From contig NZ_JAHXRQ010000005.1 of the NCBI RefSeq assembly GCF_019392335.1, forward strand, positions 1 through 64,000: a stretch of 64,000 nt of DNA. The letters run 5' to 3'. Below, in pieces: positions 6,968-12,899 of this stretch (within the stretch, counting starts at the first letter, position 1; every line of letters starts with the position of its first letter). The notes beneath the pieces are model-generated. The model was not told where the DNA came from and ran no database searches. It saw nothing but the letters and a program-made list of their open reading frames with translations. This DNA comes from Mameliella sp. CS4 (lineage in GTDB: Bacteria > Pseudomonadota > Alphaproteobacteria > Rhodobacterales > Rhodobacteraceae). The translations under genes were made by a program, and so were the position numbers.

Positions 6968-7656
6968 CCCGCCCCCTCCGCGTCCTCATCGGTTGCGAGT
7001 CTTCCGGCATTGCCCGCAGGGCCTTTGCCGCGCTGGGGCATGATGTCTGGTCCTGTGACATCGAACCGGCGGAGGACGGCAGCAATAGGCACATCCGCTG
7101 CGATATCCGCGACGGCATCCTGACCGAGGGCTGGGATCTGCTGACCGTCATGCATCCGCCCTGCACCAGGCTCTGCCGCTCCGGCCGCCGGTGGATGAGC
7201 GGCGCAGGCAAATGGACCCCGCCCAAACGCCTACCGAAAGGGCGCACATGGACCGACATGCGGGCCGAGTTCGAGACCGGCATCGAGGTATTCACGGCCT
7301 GCTGGGGCGCTCCTATTCCGCGCGTGGCCATCGAGAACCCGGAAATGAACGACCTGGCGCGCGACCGGATGCCCGATGATCTGCCCGCACCGTCGATGGT
7401 GCAGCCGTTCTGGTTCGGCGAACCCGCCTACAAGTCCACCGGCTGGTATCTGCGCGGCCTGCCCGAGCTGGTCGAGACCAACCGCCTGCCAGAGCCGGAA
7501 CGCGGATCCGACGAATGGAAAGCCTGGAACAAGGTCCACCGAATGCCACCGGGCCCCGACCGCGCCCGCCTGCGCAGCCGGTCCTTCCCCGGCATGATGA
7601 ACGCCGCCGCCGATCAATGGGGCGGCTACGCCCTCGCACAGGAGACAGCAGCATGA
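6964..7656 (+). CDS. Degenerate cytosine-5 DNA methyltransferase-like phage protein
   Basis: A 230-residue protein with the outline of a Rossmann methyltransferase: an SAM-loop-like start (VLIGCESSGIARRAFAALGH), a Pro-Pro-Cys at residues 65-67 where C5-methylases carry the catalytic Pro-Cys, and Glu-Asn-Pro at 124-126 where the usual motif is Glu-Asn-Val. There is no obvious target-recognition domain and the protein is shorter than true C5-methylases (usually over 300 residues). It could modify a small substrate or DNA in a non-standard way. It overlaps the PAPS-reductase-like gene upstream and a 64-residue gene downstream. Confidence 0.65.
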   Translation: MTRPLRVLIGCESSGIARRAFAALGHDVWSCDIEPAEDGSNRHIRCDIRDGILTEGWDLLTVMHPPCTRLCRSGRRWMSGAGKWTPPKRLPKGRTWTDMRAEFETGIEVFTACWGAPIPRVAIENPEMNDLARDRMPDDLPAPSMVQPFWFGEPAYKSTGWYLRGLPELVETNRLPEPERGSDEWKAWNKVHRMPPGPDRARLRSRSFPGMMNAAADQWGGYALAQETAA

Positions 7657-7847
7657 CCCGCCGCGCCGCCACATCTTCGCTCGCTCTTTGCATCACGGTC
7701 GAACCCGTGGCCCTCGGGCACCCGCAGGAGGGCAGATACCAGGCGCAGGTGCGCTGGGACGAGGATACCGTCACCGCCTACGGCGACACGGCGCCCCTGG
7801 CTGCGCTGGCGGTGGCGACAAAGATCAACAGGGAGACATGGGGATGA
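7653..7847 (+). CDS. Small phage protein
   Basis: A 64-residue protein with a predicted beta-rich middle (YQAQVRWDEDTVTAYGDTAP) and a C-terminal helix (PLAALAVATKINRETW), a pattern common in small phage proteins encoded beside modification genes. Both ends overlap neighbours by ATGA-type junctions. No family recognised. Confidence 0.55.
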   Translation: MTRRAATSSLALCITVEPVALGHPQEGRYQAQVRWDEDTVTAYGDTAPLAALAVATKINRETWG

Positions 7848-8635
7848 CCGACAAACCGATCCTTTTCAGCGGCCCGATGGTCCGCGCCCTGCTGGACGGT
7901 CGAAAGACTCAGACGCGGCGTGTGCTGAAGCCGTGGCCCGGCTATCAGGCGGAATGGCTCAGCATGGAAACACTTCACAGCGCACCGACCTGTTATCTTG
8001 CTGATGTGGACGGGCACCTTGGAGTGCAAATGCAGCATCCTCGGGCAGGCACCGTCTACCAAGGCGTCGACATAGACGCCATGTCGCCTCTCACCTGGGT
8101 CCGCCTACCCTACGCCATCGGAGACCGCCTCTGGGTGAGGGAAGCGTGGCGCACATCACGGCACTACGACGACCTCAAGCCCAGCGAAATGGGCGGTGAG
8201 GAGCCTGTGCAGTTCATCGCAGATGGATCAGTCGACGCCCATGCAGGGCGCGTCGATGACCTGTCGGGGCGGGCGCGGCCAGGTATGTTCATGCCCCGCT
8301 GGGCCTCACGTCTGACGCTGATCGTGACGGACGTGCGCGTGCAGCGGTTGCAGGAGATCAGCGCCGACGATGCCAGGGCAGAGGGCGTGCAGCCTGTCTA
8401 CGACCCCGCCAGCGACACAGGGGACCCTGCATACATGAATTATCAAAAAACCGGCGAGGCATTCGCCGGACTCGGTGCCGCACGTCTCAGTTTCATGACG
8501 CTCTGGGACAGCCTGAACGCCCCGCGCGGCTTCGACTGGTACGTCAACCCGTGGGTCGCAGCCTACACGTTCGAGATCCACCGCGAGAACATCGACCAGA
8601 TGACCGACACCCTGCAACAGATGAGGACGACATGA
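7844..8635 (+). CDS. ASCH/PUA-like phage protein
   Basis: A 263-residue protein that opens FSGPMVRALLDGRKTQTRRV, the G-x-K-T-x-x-x-R pattern of ASCH-fold proteins, then has an IGDRLWVREAWRTS segment typical of the same phage family, and closes with a WDSLNAPRGFDWYVNPWV block. ASCH and PUA-like domains bind RNA or modified nucleosides, and one characterised group (YqfB) hydrolyses N4-acetylcytidine. The start at 7844 overlaps the previous stop; an in-frame ATG 6 bases upstream is possible. Its place among PAPS-reductase-like, methylase-like and DUF5131 genes supports a nucleic-acid or nucleotide-modification theme. Confidence 0.7.
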   Translation: MTDKPILFSGPMVRALLDGRKTQTRRVLKPWPGYQAEWLSMETLHSAPTCYLADVDGHLGVQMQHPRAGTVYQGVDIDAMSPLTWVRLPYAIGDRLWVREAWRTSRHYDDLKPSEMGGEEPVQFIADGSVDAHAGRVDDLSGRARPGMFMPRWASRLTLIVTDVRVQRLQEISADDARAEGVQPVYDPASDTGDPAYMNYQKTGEAFAGLGAARLSFMTLWDSLNAPRGFDWYVNPWVAAYTFEIHRENIDQMTDTLQQMRTT

Positions 8636-8961
8636 ATAGTAACAGTATACGTGTGACATTCCAAAGCGACGACGACGCCGTGATGGCGTTAGAGGCGGCA
8701 GGGTTCAGCGTCGGACGCTTGCAAGCGAGTTCGCCGCGCGGGATCATGTTCGGAGACTTTGACATCCAGAAGTGGCGGAACCTGAGCGCATCCGACCGGG
8801 ACAGCCTCGATGGCCACCTATGCCGCCACGGCTCGGCTGGGGCGCCCGCATCGGTGACTATTAATTCCGCCGATCACATACCGGCGAAAGCCATCAACAA
8901 AGTGACCGCCGCTGCCCTGCGGGCGCATCCCACCCAACCCCCGGAGTCCCCCAATGGCTGA
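8632..8961 (+). CDS. Phage early protein of unknown function
   Basis: A 109-residue protein whose start overlaps the ASCH-like stop and whose end overlaps the DUF5131 start. The N-terminal half (NSNSIRVTFQSDDDAVMALE) looks like a small alpha/beta fold; the C-terminus is Pro-rich and probably disordered. Base composition dips slightly towards AT around the start compared with its neighbours. No family recognised. Confidence 0.55.
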   Translation: MNSNSIRVTFQSDDDAVMALEAAGFSVGRLQASSPRGIMFGDFDIQKWRNLSASDRDSLDGHLCRHGSAGAPASVTINSADHIPAKAINKVTAAALRAHPTQPPESPNG

Positions 8962-9958
8962 ACACAGCACGATAGAATGGACCGATGCCACCTGGAACCC
9001 GATCACCGGGTGCAGCGTGGTCTCGCCCGGCTGCACCAACTGCTACGCCATGAAGCTGGCAGGCACCCGTCTGCGCAACCATCCCAGCCGGGCCGGGCTG
9101 ACCGACAGCAGCCGCGCCGGACCCGTCTGGAACGGCAAGGTGCGGCTGAACGACCAATGGCTGGAACAGCCGATCCACTGGCGCCGGGGCCGCAACGTCT
9201 TTGTCTGCGCCCACGGCGACCTTTTCCACGAGGACGTGCCCGACGACTGGATCGACGCGGTGTTCGCCGTCATGGCACTCGCCCCGCAGCACAACTTCCA
9301 GGTGCTGACCAAGCGGGCGGCGCGGATGCGGACCTATATGTCTCATGTCAACGCACACGGCGAAACCAGGCATGAAATCATCGAACGCAAGGCGCGGCAC
9401 ATGTTCGAGTACGCCGACGCATGGATGACGGAAAGCTGGCCCCTGCCCAACGTCTGGATGGGTGTCTCTGTCGAGAACCAGGCCGAGGCCGACCGCCGCA
9501 TCCCGCACCTTCTGTCGATCCCCGCCCACGTCCGGTTCCTGTCTTGCGAGCCGCTGCTGGGGCCGGTGGATTTGACCGCGATCCGACGCACCAGAGAACT
9601 CGGGTTCATGCGCCCGCTGGATGGTCGGTTCAACCGCATCGACTGGGTCATCGCAGGCGGCGAGAGCGGCCCCGGCGCCCGGCCCAGCAACCCGCAATGG
9701 TTCCGCGACCTGCGCGACCAGTGCGCGGCGGCAGGCGTGCCCTTCCACTTTAAGCAGTGGGGCGAGTGGCACCCCGGCGACGGCATGGGCGATGACATCG
9801 ATGGCAGCGCGTTCGGCTGCTTCGATGATGCGGGCAGGTGGGTGCATCCCGTGCAGCAGGACTTCGCCGCCACCCGCACGACCATGTTCCGCATCGGCAA
9901 ATCGCGCGCCCTGCGCCAGCTCGACGGAGTGACACATGACGGATTCCCCACGCCCTGA
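8954..9958 (+). CDS. DUF5131 (phage Gp37/Gp68) cysteine-motif protein
   Basis: A 334-residue protein of the Gp37/Gp68 family. The N-terminus IEWTDATWNPITGC leads into Cys20, Cys27 and Cys30 (C-x6-C-x2-C), a cluster that could hold an iron-sulfur centre in a radical-SAM-like arrangement. Other family blocks include FVCAHGDLFHEDVP, FQVLTKRAARM, VWMGVSVENQAEADRRIPHL, FLSCEPLLGPVDL and WVIAGGESGPGARP. The family is widespread in phages but without an established reaction that I know of; radical chemistry on nucleic acid or nucleotide is a reasonable hypothesis. It starts at 8954 inside the end of the previous gene. Confidence 0.85.
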   Translation: MAEHSTIEWTDATWNPITGCSVVSPGCTNCYAMKLAGTRLRNHPSRAGLTDSSRAGPVWNGKVRLNDQWLEQPIHWRRGRNVFVCAHGDLFHEDVPDDWIDAVFAVMALAPQHNFQVLTKRAARMRTYMSHVNAHGETRHEIIERKARHMFEYADAWMTESWPLPNVWMGVSVENQAEADRRIPHLLSIPAHVRFLSCEPLLGPVDLTAIRRTRELGFMRPLDGRFNRIDWVIAGGESGPGARPSNPQWFRDLRDQCAAAGVPFHFKQWGEWHPGDGMGDDIDGSAFGCFDDAGRWVHPVQQDFAATRTTMFRIGKSRALRQLDGVTHDGFPTP

Positions 9959-10035
9959 CATTCCGTCAGGCGTCCCCCGCCGTCCCAACCGGTGGCAGGC
10001 CAAGGCGGCGGGGGTTCTGAACAAGGAGAGACGTG

Positions 10036-10212
10036 ATGCTGAAACTTCTTTCGTTCTTGTGGAGCGGGTGCTTCCACAAATGGAAGGCAACCAGCCAAGC
10101 AATATACGATAGCGGTTCCGGGGAGCGCGGCCCGATTGTCTATGCAGTTTGTGAAAAGTGCGGGAAACGAACGCATTTCAAAAATGCCACAATAGGAGAC
10201 TGGGAGAAATGA
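10036..10212 (+). CDS. Small Cys/His-containing phage protein
   Basis: A 58-residue protein starting at an ATG with AAGGAGA six bases upstream and ending by overlap with the next ATG. It contains GCFHKW near the N-terminus and CEKCGKRTHF later, so a small zinc-binding fold is likely. A competing frame, 9936-10112, overlaps it but lacks a comparable ribosome-binding site. It is the shortest gene in its stretch that looks clearly real by signal and coupling. Confidence 0.6.
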   Translation: MLKLLSFLWSGCFHKWKATSQAIYDSGSGERGPIVYAVCEKCGKRTHFKNATIGDWEK

Positions 10213-10370
10213 CCAACACATCACGAGAAGCCGTCGAGGCGCTGGCGCGTGACGTTGAGAAGTACAGAAACTTGCCAACCAGAAAGGAAGGCGCCGAGGC
10301 CCGCGACAGGCTGGCGAAAGACGGCGGCGCCAGAGCCGAGGCAGCCCTACAGGAGAAACCCGATGAGTGA
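10209..10370 (+). CDS. Small helical phage protein
   Basis: A 53-residue, highly charged protein (EAVEALARDVEKYRNLPTRK) beginning at the ATG that overlaps the preceding stop and ending inside the start of the next gene. It is probably one long helix or a helical hairpin. No family recognised; support is mainly the coupling of junctions. Confidence 0.45.
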   Translation: MTNTSREAVEALARDVEKYRNLPTRKEGAEARDRLAKDGGARAEAALQEKPDE

Positions 10371-10641
10371 ACGCAAATGGACGCCGGGGTCTTGGTATTT
10401 TGACGGAAGATCTGTTCGCGCCGAAGGTTTCCCGCGTACTGCTGACCATCATTTGACGGACGCTTTTGTAACCGGGCCGTGCAATTTTGATGACGCTCAC
10501 TTAATCGCAGCGGCGCCCGATCTGTATGAGGCGCTGGAGGAAGCAACAAAATGGGCTGACAAGTTCGGTTGGGCCGCGCCGTGGTATGACGACGCCCGCA
10601 CAGCCCTAGCCAAAGCAGAAGGACGCACCCACGATGAGTGA
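10363..10641 (+). CDS. Phage protein of a common small early-gene family
   Basis: A 92-residue protein with a beta-rich N-terminus (KWTPGSWYFDGRSVRAEGFP) and the widespread phage tail motif DAHLIAAAPDLYEALEEATK, which recurs in many siphophage and prophage early proteins of unknown role. The end overlaps the next gene by 8 bases. It is soluble, with no catalytic motif. Confidence 0.65.
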   Translation: MSERKWTPGSWYFDGRSVRAEGFPRTADHHLTDAFVTGPCNFDDAHLIAAAPDLYEALEEATKWADKFGWAAPWYDDARTALAKAEGRTHDE

Positions 10642-10885
10642 TGAACTGAAAGAGCGACTGCGTAGCGCCTTGACCTCATACGAGGCCGCAGGCGTTGAAG
10701 GATCGCACGGTGCCCGCGAAATGAGAGGCGCGCTTAATCGCATCACCGACCTCGAAGCCCAGCTTGCCGAGGCGCGGGCCGATGGGATGCGGGAGGCGGC
10801 ATCTCTGGTTGGTTCGATGGGGACTGAATACCACCCCGTGTCAAACGCCATCCTCGCAGCTATCGAGAAGGGGGAAGGGTCATGA
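10634..10885 (+). CDS. Small helical phage protein
   Basis: An 83-residue, mostly helical protein with a probable coiled coil (RITDLEAQLAEARADGMREA), starting within the end of the previous gene and sharing its last bases with the following tiny membrane peptide. Function unknown; the coiled coil suggests oligomerisation. Confidence 0.55.
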   Translation: MSDELKERLRSALTSYEAAGVEGSHGAREMRGALNRITDLEAQLAEARADGMREAASLVGSMGTEYHPVSNAILAAIEKGEGS

Positions 10886-10959
10886 GCGACAATCAAGCAT
10901 GGATCATCGGCGGGCTGATATTCTGGGGACTGCTTCTGAATGGGTGCATGCAGTCATGA
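10882..10959 (+). CDS. Tiny membrane peptide with lipobox-like end
   Basis: A 25-residue open frame coupled at both ends (ATGA overlaps). After six polar residues it is one hydrophobic segment ending LLLNGCMQS; Leu-Asn-Gly-Cys resembles a lipobox, so the product could be a micro-lipoprotein or a simple membrane peptide. Support rests on the exact 4-base overlaps with both neighbours. Confidence 0.45.
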   Translation: MSDNQAWIIGGLIFWGLLLNGCMQS

Positions 10960-11048
10960 CCCCGCCAGACCTATCACCCGGAGAGTTCATCTGCCCTCTC
11001 TGCTACCGCCGCCACCGTTTCGGCGCTGAACCGGAAGGGATGTTCTGA
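10956..11048 (+). CDS. Tiny phage protein with a Cys pair
   Basis: A 30-residue frame coupled to both neighbours. FICPLCYRRHRFG looks like half of a zinc ribbon (Cys-x2-Cys followed by a His). It could be a small adaptor or a zinc-binding peptide that dimerises. Evidence is the overlap pattern and the Cys/His spacing. Confidence 0.4.
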   Translation: MTPPDLSPGEFICPLCYRRHRFGAEPEGMF

Positions 11049-11221
11049 TGACCTCCCCCCGCCCTCTCTCAGAGCGCGCCCTGCGGGAGGCGGCGCAGGT
11101 GGCATCTGACACCGGCTGCCCTATCGTGATCGAGAGCGGGGGGCGGGTTTACAAGGTAATGCCGCCGGAACAGTCTGAGAAGCCCGTGAACCCTGCCGAT
11201 CTGGTGAATTGGGATGATTAA
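11048..11221 (+). CDS. Small protein preceding the integrase, possible recombination directionality factor
   Basis: A 57-residue protein starting on the last base of the preceding stop (TGATG) and overlapping the integrase start by 8 bases. The N-terminal helix (LSERALREAAQVASDTGCPI) is followed by two short strands and a conserved-looking KPVNPADLVNWDD tail. Its position immediately before int is where excisionases are often found, but it has no obvious winged-helix pattern. The assignment to excision control is inference. Confidence 0.5.
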   Translation: MTSPRPLSERALREAAQVASDTGCPIVIESGGRVYKVMPPEQSEKPVNPADLVNWDD

Positions 11222-12221
11222 GCGCCACCTGCCGCCGAACATCTACCGGACGCGCGGCGTGCTGTATTTCTACCGCCGCCCGGGCCCGTGGATCAAGCTG
11301 GAAACCCAGTTTCCGGAGGGAGAGCCGGTTCCGTTCGCCCTGCACCAGGAGCGCGAGCGGCTGTTGTCCCAGCCCGCGCCGGTCAAGCCGGGTCAGGACA
11401 TTGCAGCGGTCATCAGGCACTACATGGCAAGCCGGAAATACGCTCGCAAGGCCAGCCGCACGCGGGCCGACTACGAGGCGCACCTGATTGCGCTGTCCGA
11501 AAAGCTGGGGAAGATCGAGCCGCGCCGGATCGAGCGCCGCCACGTAATCGAGTGGCTGGACGCATGGGCCAAGGCCGCGACCCCGCACCTGGCGAATTAC
11601 CGGCTGCGCGTGTTCCGTATCGTCATGGAGCACGCCATAGACATGGGCCTGCTCAGCGCGGGGCAGAACCCGGCGAAAGGCGTGACCGAACTGGAATACG
11701 ACCGGGTAGAGCGCCAGCCGTGGCCGGTCAATCTCGTGCAGGCATTCCGGTCCGAAGCCGAGGGCGATACGCTGCTGCTCTTTGAGATGCTGCTAGGGCT
11801 GGGCCAGCGCGTCGGAGACACGCTTAGCCTGCGCTGGCCGCAGTACGATGGGGATTGGTTCGCCGTGCGCCAGAGGAAGACAGGAAACCGCGTGTGGCTT
11901 CCTGTGCCGCCCGCGCTGGCCGAGACGCTGGACGCTCGCCCGCGCGATGCCCTGTTCATCTTCCCGAACGCGGATCTGACCGGGCACCTGACCTACAGCG
12001 CCGCGCGGCAACGCTTCATGCGGGTGCGCAAGAGGATCGGCGCGGAGGCCTACGACATTCACGCCCTGCGCCACACGCGGGCCAGTGAACTGGCCGCCGC
12101 CGGTCATGATGATGCTACGATCATGGCAATCACCGGCCACAAGAGCGTTGCGGCGCTGAGGATTTACACCGAGGAAGCCCGCCAGAAGGCGCGGGCGGAA
12201 CGGACCAAAAACAGAACGTGA
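11214..12221 (+). CDS. int: Tyrosine-type site-specific integrase
   Basis: A 335-residue integrase. Residues about 60-145 form the SAM-like core-binding domain. The catalytic domain carries Arg199 (GLGQRVGD), Lys222 (RKTGNR), His283 and Arg286 (DIHALRHTRAS), His309 (ITGHKS) and the nucleophile Tyr318 (RIYTEEA), so all six active-site residues are present and it looks functional. It is the last gene of the early operon and reads straight into the tRNA-like target, as expected for a phage that integrates at a tRNA gene. It catalyses attP x attB recombination in the cytoplasm. Confidence 0.95.
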   Translation: MIKRHLPPNIYRTRGVLYFYRRPGPWIKLETQFPEGEPVPFALHQERERLLSQPAPVKPGQDIAAVIRHYMASRKYARKASRTRADYEAHLIALSEKLGKIEPRRIERRHVIEWLDAWAKAATPHLANYRLRVFRIVMEHAIDMGLLSAGQNPAKGVTELEYDRVERQPWPVNLVQAFRSEAEGDTLLLFEMLLGLGQRVGDTLSLRWPQYDGDWFAVRQRKTGNRVWLPVPPALAETLDARPRDALFIFPNADLTGHLTYSAARQRFMRVRKRIGAEAYDIHALRHTRASELAAAGHDDATIMAITGHKSVAALRIYTEEARQKARAERTKNRT

Positions 12222-12299
12222 ATGTTTGGGCCGATGTTTGGAAACAGGCGAACGCGAAAGCTAAGCCGCTGTCCGAAAAGGTGAAAATCGCCGCCTGTC
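12222..12299. other. Putative phage att arm
   Basis: The 78 bases between the int stop and the tRNA-like fragment contain two direct copies of TGTTTGG 12 bases apart (12223-12229 and 12235-12241) and an inverted pair ACAGGCG (12244-12250) and CGCCTGT (12292-12298). Direct repeats next to int are typical of integrase arm-binding sites, and the inverted repeat ends at the tRNA-like anticodon stem. No coding frame fits here. Confidence 0.45.
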
Positions 12300-12342
12300 A
12301 CCGGATAGACAATCCGGTGCTCTCCCGTTGAGCTACGCGACC
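12298..12342 (-). pseudogene. 5' half of a tRNA-like gene (attachment-site remnant)
   Basis: Read on the minus strand, an acceptor-like GGTCGCG is followed by TA, a D arm GCTC-AACGGGA-GAGC, and an anticodon arm CCGGA-TTGTCTA-TCCGG with GUC (Asp-type) in the anticodon position. Beyond the anticodon stem there is no variable-loop/T-arm pattern and no CGCGACC to close the acceptor stem, and base 37 is a pyrimidine. The sequence therefore stops being a tRNA where the phage DNA starts. It may be a tRNA split by integration or a decayed copy. Confidence 0.5.
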
Positions 12343-12355
12343 CACGTGCCGGGCC

Positions 12356-12430
12356 TGGCAGGGCGTACGGGATTCGAACCCGTGTTATCCGCTCGAAAGG
12401 CGGGTGTCCTGACCCCTAGACGAACGCCCC
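12356..12430 (-). tRNA. tRNA-Glu (UUC)
   Basis: The minus strand folds as a cloverleaf: acceptor GGGGCGT with ACGCCCT (the end pair is G-U), D arm with GGGG in the loop, anticodon loop CTTTCGA giving UUC, T arm with GGTTCGAATCC-type sequence, and an encoded CCA end (12356-12358). The outermost anticodon-stem pair is a C-A mismatch, so the stem is effectively 4 bp. It lies 13 bases upstream of the tRNA-like fragment in the same orientation and probably shares its transcript. Confidence 0.9.
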
Positions 12431-12674
12431 ATTGGCCATGTCGGGACATTAGGTGAATAAATCGCGCCGATCAATATTTTTATTGTTTATTTTCATGCAC
12501 TTAAATAATTTGCAGCACGGTCCCGTTCACCCCCTAGAAGGGGTGTTGAAGACCGGAACGCCGGGGTCGTATGGATCTGGGTCGGGAACGGAGACGGAGG
12601 ACAGGGGTCCTCCGCCTCCTCGGGATCGTCAGGGTCTTCGGCCAAGGCGGCTCCTTTCTGCGGAACAAAAGAAA

Positions 12675-12703
12675 AGGGGCGGCATCACATGGATGCCGCC
12701 CCT
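12675..12703 (-). terminator. Rho-independent terminator
   Basis: A perfect 12-bp stem (AGGGGCGGCATC paired with GATGCCGCCCCT) and a 5-base loop, followed on the minus strand by TTTTCTTTTG. It would end transcripts coming leftward from the RTX gene or from the small frame at 12727-12807. Confidence 0.8.
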
Positions 12704-12726
12704 CGGGATAAAACCGGATCTGACTG

Positions 12727-12807
12727 CTAGTCGCCGCGCGCGCACAAGCACCCGATCCCCCGAGGGGGGCCGGGATCGCATTCTGCAAAGGGGCTGCGCG
12801 TGAACAT
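12727..12807 (-). CDS. Possible 26-residue leader peptide
   Basis: A minus-strand frame from the ATG at 12807 to a TAG whose last base is 12727, ending IGCLCARGD, with three Cys codons overall and two close to the stop. It ends 24 bases before the 12-bp terminator hairpin, the geometry of an attenuation leader. The ribosome-binding site is weak (AAAAAGACC upstream) and no biosynthetic gene follows, so it may be a chance frame. Recorded because of the spacing and the Cys run. Confidence 0.25.
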   Translation of the reverse strand: MFTRSPFAECDPGPPRGIGCLCARGD

Positions 12808-12899
12808 GACAGGTCTTTTTCGGTTGAACTCAGATCGCCTGCTTAACAGAAGCCCGCCCCGTGCCAAAGACGAAATGGCCATAACGCGCGGCCACGAGG

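Larger units (their letters stand above)
1..12299. mobile_element. Prophage, integrase-proximal end (other end outside window)
   Basis: The segment has a repressor/anti-repressor region with shared operator-like sequences, then a tightly overlapping rightward early operon ending in a tyrosine integrase that abuts a broken tRNA-like sequence. No capsid, tail, portal, terminase or lysis gene is visible, so those would lie to the left of the window or the element is defective. The right boundary is put at the tRNA-like fragment because chromosomal genes follow it. The left boundary is not seen. Confidence 0.85.
12432..12899. other. Gene-poor gap between tRNA-Glu and the RTX gene
   Basis: About 470 bases with no convincing long gene. 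Bases 12450-12520 are AT-rich and could hold the promoter for the leftward tRNA genes. A strong minus-strand terminator lies at 12675-12703 and a 26-codon minus-strand frame just upstream of it; both are listed separately. Longer open frames on either strand are Arg/Pro-rich with no ribosome-binding site and look like chance frames. A minus-strand TTG frame (12493-12645) behind AAAGGAG is possible but weak. Confidence 0.5.

Noticed and set aside
9936-10112. A 58-codon frame beginning at an ATG overlapping the end of the DUF5131 gene
   Set aside because: It overlaps the 10036-10212 gene, which has a much better ribosome-binding site and is coupled to the next start; I keep only the latter.
12453-12803. 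A 116-codon plus-strand open frame after tRNA-Glu
   Set aside because: Low-complexity Arg/Pro/Gly sequence, no ribosome-binding site, and it runs through a strong minus-strand terminator.
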